From Phycisphaerae bacterium (GTDB taxonomy: Bacteria; Planctomycetota; Phycisphaerae; UBA1845), in assembly GCA_030429365.1 (NCBI GenBank), contig JAUIEW010000006.1, positions 1-51,698 of the forward strand: a DNA stretch of 51,698 nucleotides. The letters run 5' to 3'. Shown piece by piece: positions 42,316 to 51,698 of the stretch. Each line of letters begins with the position of its first letter. The first letter of the stretch is position 1. The position numbers and the translations under genes are program-made. Under the pieces are notes generated by a model. The model saw only the letters and a program-made list of their open reading frames with translations, ran no database searches and was not told where the DNA came from.

Positions 42316-45300
42316 ATGAACAATACCAATGCAACCCCAATTCGTTTGCGTCAGCCGGCACGGCGCATCAACCGAATCATGCTTTCGCTGTCGCTTATCT
42401 TGTCGATAGTGCTGGTTCCAATTGCGAGGGCGGATGACTGTAATTCCAACGGTCTCGACGATGCGGCTGACATCGCTGGCGGCACGAGTACGGACTGCGA
42501 TACCAATGGCCTTCCCGATGAATGCGAGGGCGTGCTGTTCGTGGATGACAGTGCGACCAACGGACTGAACGACGGAAGTTCATGGGACAATGCGTTTGTC
42601 TATCTGCAGGATGCGTTGTCGGCGGCTGATGCGAACTGCGCGATTGGCGAGATCTGGGTGGCAGCAGGGACGTACAAGCCGGATCAGGGCGGCGGACAGA
42701 CGCCGGGTGATCGCTCAGCCACCTTTCAGCTTCAATCCGGATTGGCGCTCCACGGTGGTTTCAACGGAACGGAATCCAGTCTGGATCAGCGCGACCTGTC
42801 CACCAATCGAACCATTCTCAGCGGCGATTTGCTCGGTGACGACCTACCCGATTTTGAAAACATGACGGAGAACAGCCAGCATGTCGTGACCGGGTCCGGG
42901 ACAGATTCCACGGCCATATTGGACGGAGTCACCATTTCGGCTGGCTACGCCGACACGCCCATGTTCGACGGTCCCGGGGGCGGAATGTTGAATGAAGCTG
43001 GCAATCCGACTTTGGTGGATTGCAGATTCATTGGAAATCAGGCTTACGATGGGGCGGGGATGGCCAATTTCTCAAGTAGCCCGAGTTTGACCCGCTGTGC
43101 ATTCGAGCGAAACAAAGCCCTTCTTTCAGGTACGGCTGTTCTGAATGCGGAGCAGAGTCACGCAACATTCGCAAACTGCGAATTCAGAAACAACCTATCA
43201 GCGGTAAGTATTGCGGGACCGTTCGACGCGGGCGGTATGCAAAATCTGGAGAGCAGCCCGTCGATCACTGCCTGCCAATTCATCCATGACTTGCCAATCT
43301 ACGGGCATGTGCCTTACGGAATTCGCAATAGCGGCAGCGATCCAACGATAACGGATTGCAGTTTTGCGGGTTTCTATGTTGGAATTGAGAACAATGAAAA
43401 CTCGAGTCCGGCCGTGAGCCGAAGTCGCTTTAGCAAGAACCTCTCGTCCGGTATGACGAACGGTACTGGCATTCCGACCATTACCGGATGCTACTTCACG
43501 AGTAACGGGGTCGGTGGAATTATGAATTCAAGCTGCAATGCGATCATTGCGAACTGCGTTTTCAACGGGAACTTCGGGCGCGCGCCTCAAGCTGCAGGCA
43601 TATCCAATCACGTATACAGTTCTCCATTGATTGTCAATTGCACGTTTACACGTGGAATCCGTTCGTCCACAGGCGTGCCACACGAAGCGATTGCTAACTT
43701 TTTCCATAGCAGTCCGACGATCGCCAACTGCGTGTTCTGGGACAAGGGGCAGATTCAGATCAGGTCGTTAGATGGCAGTGCGCCGGTCGTCAATTACAGC
43801 ATCGTTCAAGGTGGCTGGAGCGGTGCTGGCGGTATTGGGATTATCGACGCTGATCCGTTGTTTGTGGATTCGAATGGGCCCGACGGTATAGCGGGAACCG
43901 AAGACGACGATTTGCGGTTGCAGCCCGGTTCGCCCGCGCTCGATGCCGGTGATAATTCGGCAGTGCCGGTGGGTATCGTCACTGATCATAGTGGAGCCGA
44001 CCGATTTGTAGACGACGTTAATACGCCGGATACCGGTGCAGGCCCGGTACCGATTGTGGACATGGGTGCGTATGAATTCCAGGCGAAAACCGTGCTGTAC
44101 GTCGACGATGACGCGACCAGCGGAGCCAACGACGGATCGAGTTGGGCCGACGCGTATGTGTACTTGCAGGATGCATTGCTCGACGCGGCAACCAATGGCG
44201 TGACAAGTCAGATTTGGGTGGCGGCAGGAACGTACAAGCCGGACGAGGGCGGTGGGCAAACGTTGGGTGATCGCACAGCCACCTTCCAACTTCAATCCGG
44301 TTTGGCGATCTATGGCGGTTTCGCAGGATTCGAAACCACGCTTGATGAACGTAACGCTGACAGCAACGCCACGGTTCTGAGTGGCGACTTGATGGGCGAC
44401 GACCTGCCCAACTTTGGCAACTACGATGAAAACGCGCTACATGTCCTGACTGGGTCTGGTACGGATGAGACCGCGGTGCTCGATGGATTTACGGTTACGT
44501 CGGGCAACGCGAACGGGGTTCCGCTTTGGGGTGGTGGAATGTTGAATGATGCGGGCCATCCGACCATAGACCATTGTGTCTTCAAGCATAATTTGGCCGG
44601 CGTCAACCAGGGGTTCGGTTGTTGCGGTGGTGGAGGAGGAGTCGCAAATATTGGAAGCGCTCCAACGATTCGGAACTCCAGGTTCAATCAAAACAAAGCT
44701 GTTAACGGCGGAGGCATATACAACATTGATCAAAGCGATCCAATCATCGAGGATTGCGTGTTTGAGGGAAACGCGAATTTTGGCTCTGTCACGTCAACAC
44801 CGCGAGGTGGTGCAGGGATCCAGAATGAAAATAGTAGTCCAATGGTGTTGAGATGTCGTTTCGTCCGCAATGAAGGTGGGCAAGCCGGTGGAATTCTAAA
44901 TGCGCTCCAAAGCAATCCGACTATTTGGCGTTGTGACTTTGATAGCAATGGCCCAGCTGGAATTGAAAACGATGATGGATCCGATGCAATCATCGACTCA
45001 TGCCTGTTCAAGAGAAACGACGGGATTGGCGTCAGCAATACATCCAGTCAGCCGACAATTTCGAACAGTGTGTTTCTCGGAAACGAACTTACTGGAATGG
45101 TCAATACATTCAGCGACGCAGCCGTGACGAACTGCGTATTCGACGGAAACGGTACAGGTTCAACCAAGGCCGGAGGCATGTACACCATCGGAAGTGCTCC
45201 GCTCGTGACAAATTGCACTTTTGCCAACAATGCGGTTTCGATAGGGCAGAGTGTCGGTGGCGGAATCCACAATATCGCAAACAGCAGCCCGATCGTTACG

Positions 45301-45831
45301 AACTGCATCTTCTGGAAAAACACCCCAGGTCAAATCGAAGAAGCCGGTAACTCCCCAGTGGTCAATTGGAGCATTGTTCAAGGTGGTTGGAGCGGAGATG
45401 GTGGGACTGGGATCATCGATGCCGATCCGTTGTTTGTAGATTCGAACGGCCCCGACAATTTCGCCGGTACCGAAGACGACGACTTGCGCTTGCTGCCAGG
45501 TTCGTCGGCGATCGATGCTGGTGACAATTCAGCGGTGCCGGTTGATGGGTTGACTGATCTGGACGGTCATGCGCGCTTTGTGGATGACGTCACGATGACT
45601 GACGTGGGCGTTGGCATTGCTCCGATTGTCGACATGGGAGCCTACGAGTTTGTGCTGGGTGACTGTGATGCTGACGGTGATGCCGACCTTGATGACCATG
45701 CGATTCTGAGCGGGTGTCTTACGAGCCCGGGCACTGCGTTGGGTGTTGGCTGTGCTTGTCTTGATCTGGATTCGGATGGCGACGTGGATTTGCGCGATTT
45801 TGCGCTGTTTCAGCGCGGGTTTTTCAATTGA
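42316..45831 (+). CDS. Giant secreted beta-helix protein 2, duplicated helix
   Basis: A 1171-aa exported protein with signal peptide, one EF-hand motif (DCNSNGLDDAADIAGG) and two tandem beta-helix modules, starting at about 42534 and 44092. Each opens with VDDxATxGxNDGSSWxxAxx, then YLQDAL, IWVAAGTYKPD and a TPGDR/TLGDR line, and ends with the DPLFVDSNGPD...GTEDDDL block. The second module is clearly a copy of the first. The C-terminus is the EF-hand pair (DCDADGDADLDDH, DLDSDGDVDLRDF). The ATG at 42316 has AAGGGG eight bases upstream. Unlike genes 1 and 3 it lacks the concanavalin-like domain. Its function is unknown; a surface-structural or binding protein is likely. A small CGGCAT/ATGCCG hairpin follows its stop. 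Confidence 0.85.
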   Translation: MNNTNATPIRLRQPARRINRIMLSLSLILSIVLVPIARADDCNSNGLDDAADIAGGTSTDCDTNGLPDECEGVLFVDDSATNGLNDGSSWDNAFVYLQDALSAADANCAIGEIWVAAGTYKPDQGGGQTPGDRSATFQLQSGLALHGGFNGTESSLDQRDLSTNRTILSGDLLGDDLPDFENMTENSQHVVTGSGTDSTAILDGVTISAGYADTPMFDGPGGGMLNEAGNPTLVDCRFIGNQAYDGAGMANFSSSPSLTRCAFERNKALLSGTAVLNAEQSHATFANCEFRNNLSAVSIAGPFDAGGMQNLESSPSITACQFIHDLPIYGHVPYGIRNSGSDPTITDCSFAGFYVGIENNENSSPAVSRSRFSKNLSSGMTNGTGIPTITGCYFTSNGVGGIMNSSCNAIIANCVFNGNFGRAPQAAGISNHVYSSPLIVNCTFTRGIRSSTGVPHEAIANFFHSSPTIANCVFWDKGQIQIRSLDGSAPVVNYSIVQGGWSGAGGIGIIDADPLFVDSNGPDGIAGTEDDDLRLQPGSPALDAGDNSAVPVGIVTDHSGADRFVDDVNTPDTGAGPVPIVDMGAYEFQAKTVLYVDDDATSGANDGSSWADAYVYLQDALLDAATNGVTSQIWVAAGTYKPDEGGGQTLGDRTATFQLQSGLAIYGGFAGFETTLDERNADSNATVLSGDLMGDDLPNFGNYDENALHVLTGSGTDETAVLDGFTVTSGNANGVPLWGGGMLNDAGHPTIDHCVFKHNLAGVNQGFGCCGGGGGVANIGSAPTIRNSRFNQNKAVNGGGIYNIDQSDPIIEDCVFEGNANFGSVTSTPRGGAGIQNENSSPMVLRCRFVRNEGGQAGGILNALQSNPTIWRCDFDSNGPAGIENDDGSDAIIDSCLFKRNDGIGVSNTSSQPTISNSVFLGNELTGMVNTFSDAAVTNCVFDGNGTGSTKAGGMYTIGSAPLVTNCTFANNAVSIGQSVGGGIHNIANSSPIVTNCIFWKNTPGQIEEAGNSPVVNWSIVQGGWSGDGGTGIIDADPLFVDSNGPDNFAGTEDDDLRLLPGSSAIDAGDNSAVPVDGLTDLDGHARFVDDVTMTDVGVGIAPIVDMGAYEFVLGDCDADGDADLDDHAILSGCLTSPGTALGVGCACLDLDSDGDVDLRDFALFQRGFFN

Positions 45832-46075
45832 TTGCGGGGACGGCATGACAAATGCCGCCCGTTATCGGGACATGCGTGTCAGCGTCCAAAAATCTTAGCG
45901 TCAATTGCACTCGTTTGATGGTCGGTCTCCCGGGTAGAATTGACGATCCGCATCAGCCCAATAGGGCTAAGGGCTATTAGGCCGCCAAAGCCAATTGGCT
46001 GGCGTGGCTATGCAGATGTTGAGTCGGAAGGCGGAGCGATCAACGACTCAGACCAACTCCTGGAGGATCGACCCA

Positions 46076-49000
46076 ATGTGCAGCACATCGGGCTGTCAAT
46101 TCGCAAATCATCGTCGGAAATCCTTATTGGTATTGATTGTGCTGGCCACGTGTGCGGTGCCGCACTCTGCTCTTGCCGCGGATTGCAATGACAACGGTGT
46201 GGACGATGCCATCGATATCAGCGGTGGTGCGAGTCTCGATTGTGGCAACAACGGTATACCGGACGAATGCGAGCCCGAAGGCGTCTGCATCTCTGCTTGT
46301 GATCTGGTCGTCCTTGACGAAGATTTTGAGGCGTACGCGATCGGTTCTGATCCTGCTGACTGGTTTGATACCCAAGCCGGTTCCGCGACGAACGAAGACG
46401 ACGCTCTATATCGCGTCACAAATGCCGGCGGAAATCAGGCATTCTTTACGGATTCGTCGAGCACGAATGTCCATTCGCACTATGTCGGTCCGGACGGGGC
46501 TACCCTTTCGAGCATGACGTACACGGGCCGGATGCGCATCTCCGATGACAACGGCGGTATCGGCGTCACGTTCCTCTCGCAGTTCAGCGATCAGCCGGGA
46601 TCAACATACGAGTACCTGCGACTTCGCCGGGCCAACTATGCCCCGGAAGCACGCACATTTCAGCTTGCGCCGCCCAACTTCGACAATCTCGTCGGCGACA
46701 TCGACTCGGGCGTCGATCCGGTTGTGGATACGTGGTATCGATTTCGCGTCGATGTTGATACGACCGGTGCGCAGATGCGCATCCAGGCGAAGGTATGGGA
46801 GGAGGGCCAACCCGAACCAGTGGCGTATCAGATCGACGCGGTCGATCCAAGCGGTCAACATCCAACATCCGGCACCGTCGGTATCTGGAGCATGGGCGGC
46901 GGCGAAAAGTATTGGGACGATTTGCACGCCGTCAGCCGCAACGCGCTGGTCGCATGCGACGACTTGGATGCGTGCACGGTTGGTGATGTGTGCATGGGGG
47001 GTGTGTGTCAAGGCGTGCCTATCGACTGCTCGTACCTAAGCGGCGCATGTTTGGTTGGTGGGTGCGACCCCAACAGCGGGACGTGTGTAGCCATTCCGGC
47101 CAATGAAGGCGGAGGTTGCGACGACGCGGATGCGTGCACATTTAACGATAATTGTGCGGGCGGCGTTTGTTCTGGAGTCGCATTGGATTGTTCGCACCTT
47201 GACGAAGGGTGCCTCGTTGGCGCGTGCAATCCAGCATTGGGGACGTGCGAGACTGTTCCGGGAAACGAAGGTGCATCGTGTGACGATCTGAACCCGTGTA
47301 CCGAAAGCGATGCCTGTGACGACGGTGTATGCCGCGGGGACTCAAAGGACTGCTCTGCATTGAACGTCGGATGTTTGGAAGCGACCTGCAATCTGACCAA
47401 TGGGCTTTGTGAATCACCCTCCGGTTTCGGTGACTGCGACACGGACGGTTTTCCAGACGAATGTGAGTTCGATTCAGGCTTGCGGGTGACGAAACTCACC
47501 AGGACAGATTTTGCATCGGTTTTTCGGTTTGGCGCTGATGTGGCTGTGGACGGGACGTTTGGCGTGGTTGGCGCACCATTCAGTTCGGTGGCTGGTCCAA
47601 ATGAAAGCGGAGCGGCATATGTCATTAATCGAGTTGACGGCGTTTGGCAAACAGGCTCGCAGTTGACTGCGAATGATGCGGATGCGGTTGATCGATTTGG
47701 CCATGCCGTCGGCATCAGCGATGACACGATCGTTGTCAGTGCGAATCGAGAGAACAATGTCCACGGGGCAGTCTACGTATTCAAGTGGTTGAACGGAATT
47801 TGGCAGCAGGTTCAGAAATTGATTGCGAGCGACGGGACCGTCAATGATCTATTCGGTGCGAGCATTGCGATTGACGGCGACACCATACTTGTGGGTGCGA
47901 TTGGAGACGATGACTCAGGAAGCCTGAGCGGGGCTGCATACATATTTGAAAAGATCGATAGCAGTTGGCAAGAAGTTGCGAAGCTGACAGCCGATGACGC
48001 CGCGTCCGATGACCACTTCGGGCGAGCCGTGGCGCTTGATGGCGATACGGCTGTGATTGGCGCGTACCGCGCTGACAGTGATGAGGTCAATGAGGGTGGC
48101 GCGGTTTACATATTTCGTAAATCAGGCGGCGCTTGGTCCCAGGTGGAGAAACTGACGGCTGACAATGCGGAACTAGAGGATTGGTTTGGATTCGCCGTCG
48201 ATGTGGAACGAGATACGATTGTTGTCGGCGCTCATCGGGCGGATCGAGGCGCCGTCGACAGCGGCGCGGCATACATTTTTCGCAAGGTAGGCGGAACTTG
48301 GCAAAGTGTCTCAGAACTGACTTCGGACAACCCCACGACGGAAGCACACTTTGGTTACAGCGTTGGCATTGCGAACGGGGTCGTTGCGCTCGGTGCGATT
48401 GGGGACATTTCCGATAGTCCGGATAACGGCGCCGCATATTTCTCATATGAAGTTTCGGGAATCTGGCAGCAACCAATCGGAATTGTTGCGGGCGACGGCT
48501 CGTTCGATGACGAATTTGGGACAAGCGTTACCGTGAGCGGTTTGCAGGTGTTTTGCGGGACTCCGCTCTACGATGGCGTTTGGTCGAACAGCGGGGCGCT
48601 CTATGTCTTCGATCTTGCGATCCCCGATTGCAACAACAACGGGGTGCTGAACGAGTGCGACATCGCGTCGGGGCTTGAGACGGACTGTAACCTCAATGGT
48701 GTTCCCGATGCATGCGAACCTTTCGGAGAGAACGCGCAGGACTGTTCGCACCTGGACAGTGCTTGTGCGAGGGGCGTATGTCAACTTGAAGAAGCCGCGT
48801 GCGACGTCATTTCGGTCAACGAGGGCGGGGTGTGTGATGATTTGGACAACTGCACGATGAATGATTCCTGCGATGCAGGTATTTGTGCTGGCGAACCCGT
48901 CGATTGCTCTGCGCTTGATTCGGATTGTCTGGCTGGTGAGTGCAATCCTCTAGATGGCGGATGTGTGGTTGTGCCTGCCAACGAAGGAGGTGCGTGTGAT

Positions 49001-51698
49001 GATTTGGATTTATGCACCGTCAGCGATGTGTGCTCGATTGGCATATGCCAAGGGACGCCGATGGATTGCTCGCAGCTGGATCACAGCTGTGCAGAAGGGG
49101 TTTGCAATTCGAGCAACGGATTATGTGAAACGTCGCCGGTCAATGAAGGCGGCGCATGCGATGACGTGAATGTCTGCACGACTGACGACTATTGCGCGAA
49201 TGGAGAGTGCACGGGCGTTTCCGTTGACTGTTCGCATCTGAATAGTGCCTGCATAGTTGGGGCATGTGACCAGACAAGTGGCGAGTGTGCGGCCATCCCT
49301 GCCAACGAGGGCGGTGCGTGCAATGACCTCGAACTGTGTACCGACGACGATCGATGTCAAAGCGGCATCTGCGCAGGGACGACAATTGACTGCGCACTTT
49401 ATGACGTCGCATGTCTTCCGGGTGCGTGCAATCCAAGCACTGGAATGTGTGAATCGCCAGTCATCGAGAGCGATTGCAATACAGACGGTGTTCCGGACGA
49501 ATGCGAGTATTCGTCAACTCCGTTCTATTCAAGAATCTTGGCGCCAGATGGAGCGGCTGGTGATCGGTTTGGTTCAAGTGTTGACTTTGGAGATTCGATT
49601 GCGGCAATTGGTTCTTACTATGGATCGGTTTCCGGGGTCAGCGAAAGTGGTTCGGCATATGTATTCCAACAGGTGGGCGACACATGGATGTATGCCACGG
49701 AACTGGTTTATGAGGATCCGGCCTCGGGCGATCGATTTGGCTTTGACTTATCGATCAGCGGAAGTGAACTCATCGTCGGTGCAAACCGAGATGATGACGA
49801 TGGAACCGACAGTGGTTCTGCGTTCATCTTTGCGACATCAAATGGTATCTGGAAGCAATTTGCCAAATTGACGGCTGACGATGCGGCTGGTGAAGATTAT
49901 TTTGGAACCGGCGTTGCCCTTGATGGTAATACAGCGGTGGTCGGCGCTCATGGAGATGACGACGGGGGTTCGGAAAGCGGTTCGGCGTATGTATTCCGTA
50001 AAGCCGGTGGAGTTTGGCTACAGATCGCGAAGCTGACAGCTGATGATGCCACGTCCGATGACTATTTTGGCCGCGATGTTGCGATGAGCAGAGATACGAT
50101 CGTGGTCGGCGCTTACCGGGCGGACAACAATGGGGTCGGCAATACCGGGGCTGCGTACGTGTTTCGTGAAATCAACGGCGTTTGGCAACAAGTCGCAAAA
50201 CTGGGAGCCGACGATGGGGCTACGGACGATGGTTTTGGACTCGATGTCGACATCGACGGTGCCACCATCGTCGTTGGCGCATACCAGGATGACGATGGCG
50301 CATTGAACAGCGGATCAGCTTATGTCTTTCGGGAAGTCGGAGGAGTGTGGTTGCAAGTGGCCAAACTCAATGCAGGCGATCCTGTTGGTGATGCGAATTT
50401 CGGGCGAAGCGTAGCGATCGATGGCAACCTTGTCGTCGTAGGGGCATACCGAGACGATGGCAACGGGCTTGAAAGTGGTGCGGCGTACATTTCGCAAAAA
50501 ATCGCTGGAGTTTGGGGGCAGCCAATCAAGTTCGTTCCAGACGTGACGTCAGCCGGCGATCAATTGGGAATAAGTGTGGCGATCTCCGGAAACACTTCGG
50601 TCCTCGGGGCATATCAAGATGCGGACAACGGAGCGGATTCCGGTTCTGCGTTTGTGATGGTACTCGCGCCCCCGGACTGCAACTCCAACGGCATGTTGGA
50701 CGAATGCGACATCGCGTCGGGCCTTGAAACGGATTGCAATCTCAACGGGGTTCCCGATGCGTGCGAACCTTTCGGAGAGAACGCGCAGGACTGCTCGTAC
50801 TTGGATAGCCCTTGCGCGAAGGGTGTCTGCGATCTTGAACAGGGAACGTGTGAAAGAGCTCCCGCAAACGAAGGCGGTAGTTGCGACGACGCCAGCGACT
50901 GTACTTTGAATGATGTTTGTTTTTCCGGGAAATGCATCGGTACCCGTGAGGACTGCGCCAGTAATGGTTTGCCGGCAGAATGCGAAACGGTCCTGTACGT
51001 TGATGACAGTGCGACGGCTGGCTTGGACAACGGAACTTCGTGGCCGGATGCCTACATCTATCTCCAAGACGCTTTGTACGAAGCGAGCGTCAATTGTGGT
51101 GTTACGGAAATCTGGGTAGCGGCGGGGAGCTATGCGCCTGACATTGGTGCGATGCAAATGCCTGGCGATACGTCTGCGGCATTTGATCTGCGCCACGGAT
51201 TGGCGCTCTATGGCGGTTTCTCGGGTAGCGAGACTGAACTGGGTCAGCGGGCCCCTGATGTGCACATATCAAAACTTACAGCCAATGGGTCAACTTTTGA
51301 CATCTTGACTGCAGTCGGAGTGGATTCGACCTCAATTCTCGATGGGCTCACCATCGCAGATGGAATCCGGGGAATGGTTATCGAGTCGGGTAGTCCTTGG
51401 GTCAATAATTGCAAGTTCGAGAATCTGCATCTCAGGGCAGTGGAGAACAGATTCAGTGATCCAACCATTTCCAACTGCGAGTTCTCGTTCAACGGTTATA
51501 TTCCTGGCTCATTCGTCTACGCAGGAGGTGCGATTTCCAATTATCAAAGCGATCCACTCATTGTTGATTGCAGATTCGTCCAAAATCGTGCACCGATGGG
51601 GGCGGGAATCGCAATCTCCGAATCGGACCCAGTCATAGACAACTGCGTCTTTGAAGACAATCTCGGGCAAGGGGCCGGAATCTACATCGTTGCGGGCT
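46076..51698 (+). CDS. Giant secreted modular protein 3 (partial, continues past window)
   Basis: The open frame runs from ATG 46076 to the window end, at least 1874 codons without a stop. GGAGGA precedes the start by eight bases. Order: signal peptide (1-34), EF-hand pair (about 36-67), concanavalin-like domain (79-287, paralogous to gene 1), three cysteine-rich repeats (290-464), a seven-repeat FG-GAP propeller (about 468-850), an EF-hand, four cysteine-rich repeats (887-1132), a second seven-repeat FG-GAP propeller (about 1145-1530), an EF-hand, another cysteine-rich segment (1570-1634) and the start of a beta-helix (1640 on). FG-GAP blades follow DxFGxxVAxDGDTxVVGA, as in integrin-alpha propellers, each about 55 residues. 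Calcium binding and a surface ligand-binding role are inferred. Propellers 1 and 2 each have seven blades. Confidence 0.88.
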   Translation, partial: MCSTSGCQFANHRRKSLLVLIVLATCAVPHSALAADCNDNGVDDAIDISGGASLDCGNNGIPDECEPEGVCISACDLVVLDEDFEAYAIGSDPADWFDTQAGSATNEDDALYRVTNAGGNQAFFTDSSSTNVHSHYVGPDGATLSSMTYTGRMRISDDNGGIGVTFLSQFSDQPGSTYEYLRLRRANYAPEARTFQLAPPNFDNLVGDIDSGVDPVVDTWYRFRVDVDTTGAQMRIQAKVWEEGQPEPVAYQIDAVDPSGQHPTSGTVGIWSMGGGEKYWDDLHAVSRNALVACDDLDACTVGDVCMGGVCQGVPIDCSYLSGACLVGGCDPNSGTCVAIPANEGGGCDDADACTFNDNCAGGVCSGVALDCSHLDEGCLVGACNPALGTCETVPGNEGASCDDLNPCTESDACDDGVCRGDSKDCSALNVGCLEATCNLTNGLCESPSGFGDCDTDGFPDECEFDSGLRVTKLTRTDFASVFRFGADVAVDGTFGVVGAPFSSVAGPNESGAAYVINRVDGVWQTGSQLTANDADAVDRFGHAVGISDDTIVVSANRENNVHGAVYVFKWLNGIWQQVQKLIASDGTVNDLFGASIAIDGDTILVGAIGDDDSGSLSGAAYIFEKIDSSWQEVAKLTADDAASDDHFGRAVALDGDTAVIGAYRADSDEVNEGGAVYIFRKSGGAWSQVEKLTADNAELEDWFGFAVDVERDTIVVGAHRADRGAVDSGAAYIFRKVGGTWQSVSELTSDNPTTEAHFGYSVGIANGVVALGAIGDISDSPDNGAAYFSYEVSGIWQQPIGIVAGDGSFDDEFGTSVTVSGLQVFCGTPLYDGVWSNSGALYVFDLAIPDCNNNGVLNECDIASGLETDCNLNGVPDACEPFGENAQDCSHLDSACARGVCQLEEAACDVISVNEGGVCDDLDNCTMNDSCDAGICAGEPVDCSALDSDCLAGECNPLDGGCVVVPANEGGACDDLDLCTVSDVCSIGICQGTPMDCSQLDHSCAEGVCNSSNGLCETSPVNEGGACDDVNVCTTDDYCANGECTGVSVDCSHLNSACIVGACDQTSGECAAIPANEGGACNDLELCTDDDRCQSGICAGTTIDCALYDVACLPGACNPSTGMCESPVIESDCNTDGVPDECEYSSTPFYSRILAPDGAAGDRFGSSVDFGDSIAAIGSYYGSVSGVSESGSAYVFQQVGDTWMYATELVYEDPASGDRFGFDLSISGSELIVGANRDDDDGTDSGSAFIFATSNGIWKQFAKLTADDAAGEDYFGTGVALDGNTAVVGAHGDDDGGSESGSAYVFRKAGGVWLQIAKLTADDATSDDYFGRDVAMSRDTIVVGAYRADNNGVGNTGAAYVFREINGVWQQVAKLGADDGATDDGFGLDVDIDGATIVVGAYQDDDGALNSGSAYVFREVGGVWLQVAKLNAGDPVGDANFGRSVAIDGNLVVVGAYRDDGNGLESGAAYISQKIAGVWGQPIKFVPDVTSAGDQLGISVAISGNTSVLGAYQDADNGADSGSAFVMVLAPPDCNSNGMLDECDIASGLETDCNLNGVPDACEPFGENAQDCSYLDSPCAKGVCDLEQGTCERAPANEGGSCDDASDCTLNDVCFSGKCIGTREDCASNGLPAECETVLYVDDSATAGLDNGTSWPDAYIYLQDALYEASVNCGVTEIWVAAGSYAPDIGAMQMPGDTSAAFDLRHGLALYGGFSGSETELGQRAPDVHISKLTANGSTFDILTAVGVDSTSILDGLTIADGIRGMVIESGSPWVNNCKFENLHLRAVENRFSDPTISNCEFSFNGYIPGSFVYAGGAISNYQSDPLIVDCRFVQNRAPMGAGIAISESDPVIDNCVFEDNLGQGAGIYIVAG
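48656..48744 (+). repeat. Intragenic repeat, copy 1 (copy 2 at 50705-50793)
   Basis: About 90 bases recur 2049 bases later in the same frame. Both encode the same 30 residues (EF-hand motif plus ACEPFGENAQDC), with nine differences, all synonymous third-position changes. It is the hinge after each propeller, before each cysteine-rich block. Confidence 0.9.
50705..50793 (+). repeat. Intragenic repeat, copy 2
   Basis: Partner of the copy at 48656-48744; it precedes the third cysteine-rich segment and the beta-helix of giant gene 3. Confidence 0.9.

Noticed and set aside
1-51698. tRNA genes and CRISPR arrays
   Set aside because: No T-loop plus acceptor-stem combination and no regularly spaced direct repeats with unique spacers were seen; the tandem repeats present have no spacers.

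Overview
This 51.7 kb stretch looks like chromosomal DNA of a planctomycete-type bacterium, probably near Phycisphaerae. That placement is an inference from several things read here: secreted proteins ending in paired dockerin-like EF-hands, the recurring calcium motif DCNxNGxxDxCDIAxG, parallel beta-helix proteins with a closing DPLF...RLLPGSPAIDAGD segment, a membrane protein with a CxxCGYDL...CPECG zinc ribbon, a type B ribosomal protein L31, and many stand-alone housekeeping genes split into short, often divergent operons. No tRNA, rRNA, CRISPR array, prophage or insertion sequence was recognised.

Layout. 0-5 kb: a stand-alone EF-Tu domain-2-like protein faces a minus-strand run made of a WecA/TagO-like sugar-1-phosphate transferase, a TrkA-type potassium channel (ATGA-coupled), a Ser/Thr kinase, a metallophosphoesterase and a small conserved hypothetical protein. 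5-12.3 kb: a Kazal-domain lipoprotein, then a plus-strand chain of a giant AsmA-like protein, a YihY/BrkB membrane protein with a C-terminal winged helix, a C39-like cysteine-protease lipoprotein and a small exported protein; the middle junctions overlap or nearly touch. 12.2-16.7 kb, minus strand: pilT, prfA, type B L31 with its own terminator, and a ZU5-like lipoprotein gene split by one in-frame amber codon. 16.7-22.5 kb: divergent glgP and pulA (glycogen breakdown), S1/P1 nuclease and a GTGA-coupled DinB-fold protein. 22.5-25 kb: zinc-ribbon membrane protein, REP-like repeats and glnA with a strong terminator. 25.4-32.5 kb: small HTH protein, orphan beta-class DNA methyltransferase, phosphodiesterase-like metallophosphoesterase, yidC, a REPIN-like inverted repeat, and an OLD-family ATPase/TOPRIM nuclease. 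32.7-39 kb: ASKHA sugar kinase plus double-domain glycosyltransferase, twin-GNAT acetyltransferase, a long non-coding stretch ending in a strong terminator, a membrane transglutaminase-like protein and upp.

39-51.7 kb is the most distinctive region: three tandem, paralogous, secreted giant genes on the plus strand. They mix EF-hand motifs, a concanavalin-like domain, cysteine-rich repeats, seven-bladed FG-GAP propellers and beta-helix modules. The third runs off the window end with at least 1874 codons and contains two complete seven-repeat FG-GAP blocks. The shared modules, internal duplications and a near-identical intragenic repeat suggest the family grew by module shuffling. A role at the cell surface or in adhesion is inference only.

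Mobile traces are limited to several families of short palindromic repeats placed between genes. The possible defence-related genes (orphan methyltransferase, OLD nuclease) stand alone, without the partners that would define a known system.
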